Part shown: piece after piece, positions 26,074 through 34,204 of the stretch | Layout of the letters: every line of letters begins with the position of its first letter | Numbering within the stretch: position 1 is the stretch's first letter | Source of the DNA: Undibacterium sp049340185 | Lineage (GTDB): Bacteria; Pseudomonadota; Gammaproteobacteria; Burkholderiales; Burkholderiaceae_D | Reading direction: 5' to 3' | Length of the DNA stretch: 64,000 bases | Assembly: GCF_049340185.1 (NCBI RefSeq) | Contig: NZ_JBMPPC010000003.1 | Location: 186,001 to 250,000, forward strand | Position numbers and translations under genes: made by a program | Notes under the pieces: model-generated | The model's input: only the letters and a program-made list of their open reading frames with translations | What the model was told of the DNA's origin: nothing | Database searches by the model: none

Positions 26074-26145
26074 ATTTCTTTTCTAACGGATTCATATCCA
26101 GTGATCAAGGATACGACAAGGATATGAATCCGTTAGAAAAGAAAT
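26074..26145. repeat. 26-bp perfect inverted repeat before btuC
   Basis: The arm at 26074-26099 is exactly complementary to 26120-26145, with a 20-base loop. Its centre reads CTAACGGATTCATATCC. This is far longer than chance and longer than a normal operator or terminator. It lies 40 bases before the btuC start and 52 bases after the MITE-like element. No T run follows. Confidence 0.8.
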
Positions 26146-26184
26146 GACAGCGCATCTCTGTCGAATTTTTTCATAAGGCGGATC

Positions 26185-27255
26185 GTGTCTTTAGCTACTT
26201 CCTCAGGCTCCGGTATCACCGCTACGGCGCTGGTTAGCAGGCACCGTTCCCTGCGTGCGTCTCGCATCATTCTTGTATTAATCCTCGCCTCATTCGGCAG
26301 TATTGCGATTGCCTGTTTAACAGGATCGGTATCACTGTCATTCGCCGAATTATTTCATGGTCTGCTTGAGTTATTGCATGGCAAGCCTTCGACGCTGGCT
26401 GCGACCTTGCTTGAGCTGCGTTTAGGTCGCGCCTTACTAGGTTTCGTCACGGGGGCAACGCTGGCTCTGGCGGGTGTCATGATGCAGGCTTTATTACGCA
26501 ATCCTCTGGCGGATCCTTATGTGCTGGGTATTTCTGGCGGTGCCTCGGTCGGTGCTCTGGCGGTGATTTTACTGGTCGGTATGGGCTGGCTGGTAGATCT
26601 GGCCGCGTTTGGCGGCGCTATTGTGGTTGCCACTTTGCTGTTCGCTCTGGCGTATCGCGATTTTCGCGGTAGTGGCAGCTCGGATGGCAGCGCACCACTT
26701 TTATTATTGACCGGTGTCATTGTGCAGGCAGGCTGCGGTGCCCTGATCACACTCATGTTGTCGATTGCTCCTGATAGCCGTTTGCGCGGCATGGTGTTCT
26801 GGATGATCGGTGATTTATCGAATGCAGATTCTCGTGTACTGCCCTGGATACTATGGAGCATCATTCTGGTGTTGGCATTACGTATGGCGCGATCCATCAA
26901 TGTCGCTGCCATGCATGCCGATAACGCACTCAGCCTGGGCGTGAATATCGGTCGGTTACGACAAACCTTATTTATCTGCTCGGCTTTATTGACGGCGAGT
27001 GCAGTCAGCAGTGCTGGCAGTATCGGTTTTGTCGGACTGATTATTCCGCATGCCTGCCGCTTTGCCTGGGGTCCGGATCATCGCTTGCTGATTCCTGCGG
27101 CGACTCTCGCCGGAGGCAGTTTTCTGGTCCTGGCGGACACGCTGGCGCGCACGGTAGTCGCGCCACAGCAATTACCGGTTGGTGTAATTACGGCGATGAT
27201 TGGCGTCCCTTTATTTCTGCTGCAATTGCATCAGTTGAGAAAGCAGGGGCGGTGA
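26185..27255 (+). CDS. btuC: cobalamin ABC transporter permease BtuC (FecCD family)
   Basis: 356 residues from a GTG preceded by AAGGCGGATC. About ten membrane helices. FecCD/BtuC signatures: LELRLGRALLGFVTGATLALAGVMMQALLRNPLADPY near residue 70, written here in part as GRALLGFVTGATLA and LRNPLADP, LGISGGASVGAL, and SAGSIGFVGLIIPHACR near 275, the coupling region to the ATPase. It should form the inner-membrane channel for cobalamin with BtuD and BtuF. Its stop shares a base with the btuD ATG. Confidence 0.93.
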   Translation: MSLATSSGSGITATALVSRHRSLRASRIILVLILASFGSIAIACLTGSVSLSFAELFHGLLELLHGKPSTLAATLLELRLGRALLGFVTGATLALAGVMMQALLRNPLADPYVLGISGGASVGALAVILLVGMGWLVDLAAFGGAIVVATLLFALAYRDFRGSGSSDGSAPLLLLTGVIVQAGCGALITLMLSIAPDSRLRGMVFWMIGDLSNADSRVLPWILWSIILVLALRMARSINVAAMHADNALSLGVNIGRLRQTLFICSALLTASAVSSAGSIGFVGLIIPHACRFAWGPDHRLLIPAATLAGGSFLVLADTLARTVVAPQQLPVGVITAMIGVPLFLLQLHQLRKQGR

Positions 27256-28145
27256 TGAACATACCTGCACAGAATGAATTACACGTCAGCTTATCCAGCA
27301 CCGACCTGACAGATTCCACCTTGGTTGGCTCAGACTTAGTGTGCTCCAATTTAGTGAGTTCCAATTTAGTGAACTCTCATTTACTGCGTATCAGCGACCT
27401 GAATTTATCCGTTGGCAAAAGAGTTTTGCTCGCTGCCTTGCAATGGCAAGTCCATCCCGGTGAGTGCTGGTGTGTGATCGGTCGCAATGGCGCTGGCAAG
27501 AGCACCTTGCTGCGTACTCTGGCAGGGATGCGTCCCGTCGAGAGCGGCACGATTATGATCAGGGACAAAAAACTTCAGCAATGGTCACTTGGCGAACTGG
27601 CCAGAGAGCGCTCTTTTTTACCGCAGGGCAGAGTGGATGCCTTCGGTTACCGTGCGATTGAAACGGTGTTGAGTGCGCGTCACCCTTATCACGATACGCA
27701 TTACTGGGAATCATCAGACGACCTGGAACTGGCGTATGCGGCTTTACGAGAATTAGATGTTACGGAGATGGCCGAGCGTGATGTGCGCAGTCTGTCCGGT
27801 GGTGAGCGCCAGCGTGTAGCGATTGCGGCTTTGCTGGCACAGGATGCTGCGCTGATGTTGCTGGACGAACCTGCCAATGCACTCGATCTCGCGCATCAGG
27901 TCAGTGTGATGCAACTGTTCTCCCGTTTATGTCGTGACCACAACAAAGCTGTGGTGATGGTCAGTCACGACCTCAATCTCACCCATCGTATTGCTACCCA
28001 TGCCTTGCTCCTGATGGGAGATGGTCGCTGGGAGGCCGGGCCAGTTGATCAGGTCATGACAGCGGACAAACTCAGCCTCTGTCTGGGACATCCATTGGAA
28101 CTGATACGACATGACGGGCAAACTCTTTTTTTACCAGGACACTAA
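27255..28145 (+). CDS. btuD: cobalamin ABC transporter ATP-binding protein BtuD with repeat-containing N-terminal extension
   Basis: 296 residues from the ATG at 27255. Residues about 40-290 are an ABC ATPase: Walker A GRNGAGKSTLLRTL, signature LSGGERQRVAIAALL, Walker B ALMLLDEPANALD and switch VSHDLN. Before it lies an extension of about 38 residues with a five-residue period (TLVGS DLVCS NLVSS NLVNS HLL), encoded by imperfect 15-base tandem repeats at 27322-27380. No later in-frame ATG precedes the ABC domain. It energises BtuC and is the second gene of the btuC-to-cbiB operon. Confidence 0.92.
   Translation: MNIPAQNELHVSLSSTDLTDSTLVGSDLVCSNLVSSNLVNSHLLRISDLNLSVGKRVLLAALQWQVHPGECWCVIGRNGAGKSTLLRTLAGMRPVESGTIMIRDKKLQQWSLGELARERSFLPQGRVDAFGYRAIETVLSARHPYHDTHYWESSDDLELAYAALRELDVTEMAERDVRSLSGGERQRVAIAALLAQDAALMLLDEPANALDLAHQVSVMQLFSRLCRDHNKAVVMVSHDLNLTHRIATHALLLMGDGRWEAGPVDQVMTADKLSLCLGHPLELIRHDGQTLFLPGH
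27322..27380 (+). repeat. 15-base tandem repeats within btuD
   Basis: Units such as TCCAATTTAGTGAGT and TCCAATTTAGTGAAC repeat in frame, each encoding a pentapeptide of the type SNLV(S/N). About four units are visible with increasing divergence outwards. Slippage in such a tract would change protein length by five residues without frameshift. Confidence 0.7.
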
Positions 28146-28148
28146 AAC

Positions 28149-28793
28149 GTGAATACACCGATAGACACCACTCCGGCCGAGCCGCTCATTGAAGACAACA
28201 TCAATACGCGCCATCAACGCCGCATGCAGCGTAAAAAAGAATTGATGGACCAGAAGATCGAGGCTGCTCAGCGCAAGACGGGTGTCCTGGTCATCAACGC
28301 CGGTAACGGCAAGGGCAAAAGCTCTAGTGGTTTCGGAATGGTGATGCGGGCAATGGGGCATGGCATGCAAGTCGGTGTGGTGCAATTCATTAAAGGAGCG
28401 ATGTCTACTGGCGAAGAGATTTTTTTGCGCCGTTTTCCTGATGAAGTCAGCTTTCATGCCATGGGTGAGGGCTATACCTGGGAAACCCAGAATCGTGAAC
28501 GTGATATTGAAAAAGCACAGCTAGCCTGGCAAAAAGCCAAAGAATTTTTAAGCGACTCCAAGATCGGCATGGTCTTGCTCGATGAGCTGAATATTGCGCT
28601 CAAATATCACTATCTTGACGTACAGCAGGTGATTGCAGACCTTGATGCACGGCCAGAGATGCAGCACGTGATCATCACCGGACGCGGTGCTTTGCCTGAG
28701 TTGATCGAGGTCGCTGATACTGTGACGGAGATGCAGGTCGTCAAGCACGCCTTTAAAGACGGCATCGTTGCACAAGCCGGGATCGAATGGTAA
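28149..28793 (+). CDS. cobO: cob(I)yrinic acid a,c-diamide adenosyltransferase CobO/BtuR
   Basis: 214 residues from a GTG at 28149, three bases after btuD. It transfers the adenosyl group of ATP to cob(I)alamin-type corrinoids. The P-loop is NAGNGKGKSSSGFGM near residue 50. VQFIKGAMSTGEE, VLLDELNIALKYHYLD and VIITGRGALPELIEVAD match the CobA/CobO family. The N-terminal 40 residues are charged and helical (RRMQRKKELMDQ), as in the family. The cobB start overlaps its end. Confidence 0.95.
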   Translation: MNTPIDTTPAEPLIEDNINTRHQRRMQRKKELMDQKIEAAQRKTGVLVINAGNGKGKSSSGFGMVMRAMGHGMQVGVVQFIKGAMSTGEEIFLRRFPDEVSFHAMGEGYTWETQNRERDIEKAQLAWQKAKEFLSDSKIGMVLLDELNIALKYHYLDVQQVIADLDARPEMQHVIITGRGALPELIEVADTVTEMQVVKHAFKDGIVAQAGIEW

Positions 28794-30136
28794 TGCGACC
28801 ATCAGCCGCCCGCGTTGTACTGATTTCTGCGATCGCATCAGGTCAGGGAAAAACCACCGTAACAGCCGCATTGGCACGCAAACTGACTACACTAGGGCAG
28901 CGTGTTCGGGTATTCAAAACAGGTCCTGATTTTATTGATCCCATGATGCTAGAACGTGCCAGCGGTGCACCCGTATTGTCGCTGGATTTATGGATGGTTG
29001 GTCTGGAGGCGTCACGTGCTCTGCTGGCACAAGCTGCGGCTGACGTTGATGTGATTTTGATTGAAGGCGTGATGGGTTTGTATGATGGCAATCCCTCATC
29101 TGCCGATCTGGCACGGGCTTTTGGTGTGCCGGTACTGGCGGTAGTCGATGCATCTGCAATGGCACAAACCGTCGGTGCGGTCGTCACCGGTTTACGTGAT
29201 TTTGGTCCGGTCTCAATGGCAGGCGTTATCGCGAACCGGATTGCCTCAGCAGGTCATGCGCGTATGGTCGCTGATGCCATGCAAAAAGTACCGCTCAATC
29301 CCATTCCCTTGCTGGCGAGTTTGCCTCGACAGGAACAAGGTTTGCCTGAGCGTCATCTGGGCTTGGTATTGCCGGACGAGGTCGTGCAGATAGAGCATAT
29401 CCTGACTACGCAGGCCGAGCAGTTAGCGCTGGACATGGATGCATGGAACACCTTGCCACTGACGCAATTTGAGTCAGCAGAAAATACAAGGGAAAAAATA
29501 CCGGCGCTATTGAAAGACAAGATGATTGCGATTGCCCGTGATGCCGCGTTCGCTTTTATCTACCCTGCGAATATCGCGTGCCTGAAAGGACTTGGTGCGC
29601 AGATCGAATTTTTTTCTCCGCTGGCAGATGAACCTGTACCGGACCAGGCTGACGCCGTGTATTTGCCGGGCGGGTATCCTGAGTTGCATGCCGAGATTCT
29701 TAGCCAGGCGCAGCAATGGCAAACATCGATACGCGCCGTGCATGCGCGCGGTTTGCCTATCCTCGCTGAATGCGGTGGCATGATGGCGCTGACCGATAGT
29801 CTGATCGATCAGCAAGAAGCCAGCTGGCCGATGGCAGGTATTTTGCCGGGCCGTGTGATCATGCAAAAACGTCTGGCGGCTCTGGGCGGACAAGCATGGT
29901 CGGGTAATGCAGGTGAGCTGCGTGGACATACTTTTCATTACTCCCGTTTTGAGACCAGCTTAACGCCGCATCACCATACGTACAAACATACTCAAAATCA
30001 GGCAGCGCATAACGCAACCGACGAGCAGGGTGAAGCAATTTACCGCGATGGTAAATTACATGCTTCGTATTTTCATGCGTACTTTCCATCGAATCCTGTG
30101 GCGGTCGCCCGCTTGTTTTCAGGAGAGGCGCCATGA
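28787..30136 (+). CDS. cobB: cobyrinate a,c-diamide synthase CobB
   Basis: 449 residues; ATG at 28793 is an equally possible start. It uses ATP and glutamine to amidate cobyrinate at the a and c side chains. The N-terminal dethiobiotin-synthetase-like domain has ISAIASGQGKTTVTAAL and KTGPDFIDPMMLERASG. The C-terminal glutamine amidotransferase has ILAECGGMMALT with the nucleophilic Cys and GHTFHYSRFE with the His. A histidine-rich insert (HHHTYKHTQNQAAH, about 395-408) sits just after that motif. Overlaps cobU by four bases. Confidence 0.94.
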   Translation: MVMRPSAARVVLISAIASGQGKTTVTAALARKLTTLGQRVRVFKTGPDFIDPMMLERASGAPVLSLDLWMVGLEASRALLAQAAADVDVILIEGVMGLYDGNPSSADLARAFGVPVLAVVDASAMAQTVGAVVTGLRDFGPVSMAGVIANRIASAGHARMVADAMQKVPLNPIPLLASLPRQEQGLPERHLGLVLPDEVVQIEHILTTQAEQLALDMDAWNTLPLTQFESAENTREKIPALLKDKMIAIARDAAFAFIYPANIACLKGLGAQIEFFSPLADEPVPDQADAVYLPGGYPELHAEILSQAQQWQTSIRAVHARGLPILAECGGMMALTDSLIDQQEASWPMAGILPGRVIMQKRLAALGGQAWSGNAGELRGHTFHYSRFETSLTPHHHTYKHTQNQAAHNATDEQGEAIYRDGKLHASYFHAYFPSNPVAVARLFSGEAP

Positions 30137-30696
30137 CACGCACTTTGGTGTTTGGCGGCGCCCGTTCCGGTAAAAGTGCTTATGCCGAACGCCTTGCTAT
30201 CGCGTCCGGCAAGCCGGTGATTTATCTTGCGACAGCGCAGGCCGGAGATGCTGAGATGCGCAGTCGTATTGCGCATCATCAGACCCGGCGTCCCGCAGAA
30301 TGGCTGACGGTTGAGCAACCATTGGCGCTGGCGGATGCTATCGCACAATACAGCGGGCCGGACAATTTGATTCTGCTTGATTGCCTGACTTTGTGGCTGT
30401 CGAATTTGCTGTTTTCTGAACAGATAGAGATGCCGGATATCGGCGCGATTACACCGCCTGCCTTATTCACAGAGCAGCGCAATTTATTGTTGCAGGCGCT
30501 GGCATCTTGTCGCGGCGATCTCGTGATGGTGTCTAACGAAGTGGGTATGGGCATCATTCCGCAGGGGGCGATTTCGCGCTGGTTTGTCGATGAAGCCGGA
30601 CGTCTGAATCAGGCTGTCGCGGCGCAGTGCGAGCAAGTCGTCTGGGTCGCGGCAGGATTACCTTTGTATTTGAAATCACCTGCCTCGCTCTCTTGA
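30133..30696 (+). CDS. cobU: adenosylcobinamide kinase / adenosylcobinamide-phosphate guanylyltransferase CobU
   Basis: 187 residues. This bifunctional enzyme phosphorylates adenosylcobinamide and attaches GMP. The P-loop is FGGARSGKSAYAERLA at 4-19. HHQTRRPAEWLTVEQPL contains the guanylylated-histidine region, LLDCLTLWLSNLL is the Walker B strand, and SNEVGMGIIPQG is the third motif. The ATGA overlap with cobB indicates coupling. It allows salvage of cobinamide as well as de novo assembly. Confidence 0.95.
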   Translation: MTRTLVFGGARSGKSAYAERLAIASGKPVIYLATAQAGDAEMRSRIAHHQTRRPAEWLTVEQPLALADAIAQYSGPDNLILLDCLTLWLSNLLFSEQIEMPDIGAITPPALFTEQRNLLLQALASCRGDLVMVSNEVGMGIIPQGAISRWFVDEAGRLNQAVAAQCEQVVWVAAGLPLYLKSPASLS

Positions 30697-30702
30697 TCGG
30701 AA

Positions 30703-31728
30703 GTGCATGACGTTCTCATTGCCGGTACCTTTATGTTGATACTGACTCCCGCTCTGGTACTGCTCTGCGTTGTACTTGGCCTGGTGTGGGATCGCGGTTT
30801 TGGCGAAGTGCGTCGCTGGCACCCTTTAGTTGGTGTCGGCTGGCTGGCAAACCGCATCGAAAGCAGCCTGAATCACGGTCGTCATCATGATCATCATACT
30901 CAGCATGATCTTGAGCGTGAGCATGATTCTACCCGTCGTATGAGTTACCTGAAGGGCTTGCTCGCGTGGTGTGCCGTGGTTTTGCCGGTCGTCGTACTGA
31001 CACAGATAATGCTGATCTGGTGTGCGTATGTGAATATCTGGCTGGCGGTTTTTGTGCATGTTGGTTTGCTGTATTTTTGTCTGGGTTTGCAAAGTCTGCG
31101 TGAGCATGCCGAGCCTATTTTTCGGGCATTGGAGCGCGGCGATCTGGCGGAGGCGCGACGTCGTACTTCGTATATTGTCAGTCGCGATACTGCTCAGGCG
31201 AGTGAGCAGGATTTATCGAAAGCCGCAGTGGAATCCGTTCTGGAAAATGGATGCGATGCGGTATTCGCCGCATTGTTCTGGTTTGTTTTGCTGGGTGGTG
31301 CTGGCGCTGTGCTATATCGCTTGTCAAACACACTGGATGCGATGTGGGGCTATCGCTCACCGCGGTTTTTGTACTTTGGCCGCGTTGCCGCACGGGTTGA
31401 TGATGGGTTGAACTGGGTGCCGGCGCGACTGACGGCGATCTCTTATGCCGTCCTGGGCAATACACGCCTGGCTTGGCGATGCTGGCGTCAACAGGCACCG
31501 GCGTGGCCTAGTCCTAATGCAGGTCCGGTGATGGCTGCCGGTGCCGGTGCGCTGGAACTTTCTTTGGGCGGTGTCGCCGTGTATGACGGTGTTGCAGAGC
31601 AGCGCCCGACATTGGGGGCAGGACCGTCACCTGTTGCCAGAGATATACAAAGAGCATGGCGTCTGGTGCGGAATGCCAGCTTGTTATGGTTAGGTTGTCT
31701 GGCGATCATGGTGATTCCCTTTATGTAG
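30703..31728 (+). CDS. cbiB: adenosylcobinamide-phosphate synthase CbiB/CobD with His-rich insert
   Basis: 341 residues from a GTG at 30703; an ATG ten codons later is an alternative. The membrane protein condenses adenosylcobyric acid with aminopropanol or its phosphate. Family motifs: WHPLVGVGWLANRIE at 39-53, SYIVSRDTAQASEQDLSKAAVESVLENGCDAV near 160 (in part VSRDTA and AAVESVLEN) and PNAGPVMAAGAGAL near 265. Between the first motif and the next helix is a histidine-rich loop, seven His within residues 58-74. Last gene of the block before a repeat element. Confidence 0.93.
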   Translation: MHDVLIAGTFMLILTPALVLLCVVLGLVWDRGFGEVRRWHPLVGVGWLANRIESSLNHGRHHDHHTQHDLEREHDSTRRMSYLKGLLAWCAVVLPVVVLTQIMLIWCAYVNIWLAVFVHVGLLYFCLGLQSLREHAEPIFRALERGDLAEARRRTSYIVSRDTAQASEQDLSKAAVESVLENGCDAVFAALFWFVLLGGAGAVLYRLSNTLDAMWGYRSPRFLYFGRVAARVDDGLNWVPARLTAISYAVLGNTRLAWRCWRQQAPAWPSPNAGPVMAAGAGALELSLGGVAVYDGVAEQRPTLGAGPSPVARDIQRAWRLVRNASLLWLGCLAIMVIPFM

Positions 31729-31807
31729 GATTTGCAAAAATTGGAAAGTGGTTTGTGGTTATTCATGGGGAGTTTCTAAAAATCTCTAAATTGAAAAATC
31801 ACATCGA

Positions 31808-32106
31808 CGGACTTACCCAAAAAAACAAGACCTCTCACCACAGAGACACAGAGACACGGAAACACCGAGACACTGAGGAAAGGGAGGGATAGCAGGGGTA
31901 GGTACTTCCATGAGATATCGATTTAAGGATTTTTAGAAATTTCCAATATCAAATCCGCAGGCTGAGTGCGGCTTTTAAAGGCATTTCGTTCCAAGAGGCG
32001 CATGGATATTGCGGATTCGGTTTGATATTGATATTCCAACGAGCGGTTGACTCTTGCTTTTTCTCTGTGCCTCTGTGTTCAGGTATCTTGGTTTTTGCGT
32101 AAGGCT
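31808..32106. repeat. MITE-like element, copy 2
   Basis: The left end, GGACTTACCCAAAAAAACAA, and right end, TTGGTTTTTGCGTAAGGC, are inverted relatives of each other and of copy 1 at 25813-26022. CACAGAGACACAGAG near the left end pairs with CTCTGTGCCTCTGTG near 32065. The core at 31955-32020 is in the opposite orientation to that of copy 1. A further inverted pair (TTTCTAAAAATC/GATTTTTAGAAA) spans 31775-31940. It fills the gap 31729-32188 between cbiB and the decarboxylase gene; no gene is seen there. Confidence 0.7.
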
Positions 32107-32188
32107 TGTGACCTGATGATGTAAAAATCGAGTACGTATTGGCCGACAGTTAGTGTGTAATTAGGGTGATAAAAAAACGGAGTTCTGT

Positions 32189-33214
32189 ATGCTTGAGCAT
32201 GGTGGTAATTTACGTGATGCGCTGGTGCGCTATGGTCGTCCCGCCGCAGACTGGCTGGATTTATCGACAGGGATTAATCCCCATTTTTATACCGTCTCGC
32301 CAGATTTTTTGCAGCCGAATGCCTGGCATCGTCTGCCGGAAAAATCATTTGCCTTAAGCCAGGCGGCACAGGATTTTTATGGTGCGCCAACGATGCTAGC
32401 TGTGGCAGGTACACAAGCGGCAATTCAGACTTTGCCGTGTTTGCGTCCCACCTCAAAAGTCGTGGTGTCCGCCCCCTCGTATGCCGAGCATGCCTATCAG
32501 TGGCGGCAGCATCAGCACCAGGTCCGTGAAGTCGCCTATGACGCATTGGCAAGCGCGATACCAGGCGCCGATGTGGTGGTGGTCTGCAATCCGAATAATC
32601 CTACCGGCGCGCTCGTCGAGCCGGATGTGTTGCTGAATTGGGCCGCACAACTTGCGCGCAGAGATGGCTGGTTGATTGTCGATGAAGCCTTTGCCGATAC
32701 CATGACTGAACTGAGTGTTGCAGCATATACCAATCGTCCTGGCCTGATCGTCTTGCGTTCGGTCGGGAAGTTTTTTGGACTGGCAGGTCTGCGTCTGGGA
32801 TTTGTCGCAGCTCAGGCTGAGTTACTGGAACGTCTGGAAATTCATCTGGGTCCGTGGACCATCAGCGGTCCGGCGCAGCAAATTGCGACTAAGGCGCTCA
32901 TGGACCTAGACTGGCAGCAGGCTATGCGCGTCGAGCTGGCAGGGCAGGGGGAACGCTTGCGACAACTTTTGCTGGAGCATGGACTCGGTAGTTCAGGTAC
33001 GAATTTATTTCAGTGGTGCAGCGAGCAGGACTTGCACGCTGATGCTGAACTGTTCTGGCGGCACATGGCGGAGCAAGGTATCTGGCTGCGGCTATTTCGT
33101 CAGGCCGCGCGTGGTGTGCGCTTTGGTTTGCCACCGGATGAGACGGGCTGGCAAAAACTGACACAGGCATTGACGCTATGGCGTGTTCGTCAGTGCATCC
33201 TGGCGGCGGCTTAG
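32189..33214 (+). CDS. cobD: L-threonine-O-3-phosphate decarboxylase CobD (CobC-type aminotransferase fold)
   Basis: 341 residues, ATG at 32189 with GGAG six bases upstream. A PLP-dependent fold-type I enzyme that makes (R)-1-amino-2-propanol phosphate for the cobalamin aminopropanol arm. HGGNLRDALVRYGRPAADWLDLSTGINP is the family opening (first part HGGNLRDALVRYG). VVCNPNNPTG, LIVDEAFADT and RSVGKFFGLAGLRLGF carry the PLP contacts and Schiff-base lysine. Nomenclature is confusing: Salmonella CobD equals Pseudomonas CobC. It supplies the substrate of CbiB encoded just upstream. Confidence 0.92.
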   Translation: MLEHGGNLRDALVRYGRPAADWLDLSTGINPHFYTVSPDFLQPNAWHRLPEKSFALSQAAQDFYGAPTMLAVAGTQAAIQTLPCLRPTSKVVVSAPSYAEHAYQWRQHQHQVREVAYDALASAIPGADVVVVCNPNNPTGALVEPDVLLNWAAQLARRDGWLIVDEAFADTMTELSVAAYTNRPGLIVLRSVGKFFGLAGLRLGFVAAQAELLERLEIHLGPWTISGPAQQIATKALMDLDWQQAMRVELAGQGERLRQLLLEHGLGSSGTNLFQWCSEQDLHADAELFWRHMAEQGIWLRLFRQAARGVRFGLPPDETGWQKLTQALTLWRVRQCILAAA

Positions 33215-33283
33215 GTTCGGTTCGCTTTGCTTTGTGTATTTGATGTGCTTTAGTACTCCTTCCTTTCATTTGATAAATCTGCG

Positions 33284-34204
33284 ATGACTTTATTACGTAT
33301 TTCACATTGGACCGTGCTGGCAGTCACAGCAATGCTGTCACTGACCGTTACCATCATCACCCCAGCTCAGGCCGCCATCAGCGTGACGGATGATCTGGGT
33401 AACATCATTACACTGGCTCGTCCGGCGCAACGTATTATCAGCTTGTCGCCGCATGTCACTGAGCTGGTGTTCGCCGCTGGTGCCGGTGAGCAGTTGATCG
33501 GTACCGTTAAATATAGCGATTACCCCGCTGCGGCCAAGGCCATCCCGCGTGTCGGAGATAACCGGCAATTAGATATAGAACGCATCATTGCCATGAAGCC
33601 TGACTTGTTGGTGGTGTGGATGCATGGCGCATTCGAACGTCAACTGGAGCCGTTGCGCAAATCCGGTATTCCGTATTACTTTAGTGAGCCACATAAGCTC
33701 GAAGAAATCCCCACGACATTGCTCAAGCTTGGTCAGTTATTTGGCACTGAAAAACAGGCGCACATCGCTGCGGATGAGTTTCGTCAGCAGCTCCAGCAAT
33801 TGACTGTGCGTTATCAGAATAAGCCAGTCGTCAGAACCTTTTATCAAGTCTGGGGTAAGCCGATTTACACCTTGAACGATAAGAGCATTGTCAGCGATGC
33901 GATCCGTATTTGTGGCGGCGAAAACATTTTTGGACGATTATCTCCGGCCGCGCCGGTGGTCGGGCTGGAATCGGTGATTCAGGAAAACCCCGAAGTGATT
34001 TTGACTGGTGACAGCAAGACGCAAGCGACCAGCGGTATTGAACAGTGGAAGGGCATCAGTAATCTGCTAGCGGTAAAAAATAATAATCTGATCGTGATCG
34101 ACGGTGATCAGTTAAATCGTGCCGGACCGCGGATTATCGAAGGCGCGAAGGCTGTGTGCGAAGCGCTGGATCAAGCCAGAAACAGGCGGGGAGGCAAGTC
34201 ATGA
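33284..34204 (+). CDS. btuF: cobalamin ABC transporter periplasmic binding protein BtuF
   Basis: 306 residues with a signal peptide ending ITPAQA. The mature protein begins with ISVTDDLGNIITLARPAQRI. The BtuF-type fold follows: SLSPHVTELVFAAGAG, YSDYPAAAKAIPRVGD, LDIERIIAMKPDLLVVW and RICGGENIFG. It should deliver cobalamin or cobinamide to BtuCD. It is 70 bp after the decarboxylase gene. A clear paralogue lies at 50096-50989 and a more distant one follows immediately, overlapping by four bases. Confidence 0.93.
   Translation: MTLLRISHWTVLAVTAMLSLTVTIITPAQAAISVTDDLGNIITLARPAQRIISLSPHVTELVFAAGAGEQLIGTVKYSDYPAAAKAIPRVGDNRQLDIERIIAMKPDLLVVWMHGAFERQLEPLRKSGIPYYFSEPHKLEEIPTTLLKLGQLFGTEKQAHIAADEFRQQLQQLTVRYQNKPVVRTFYQVWGKPIYTLNDKSIVSDAIRICGGENIFGRLSPAAPVVGLESVIQENPEVILTGDSKTQATSGIEQWKGISNLLAVKNNNLIVIDGDQLNRAGPRIIEGAKAVCEALDQARNRRGGKS

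Noticed and set aside
25669..26147. Open frames across the btuB-btuC gap
   Set aside because: They run through the hairpin, the MITE-like element and the 26-bp inverted repeat, so their translations reflect repeats, not protein.
31656..31892. 78-codon frame after cbiB
   Set aside because: Starts inside cbiB in another frame and ends in the repeat element; its charged end (repeated His/Arg/Asp/Glu) comes from the CACAGAGACAC repeat.
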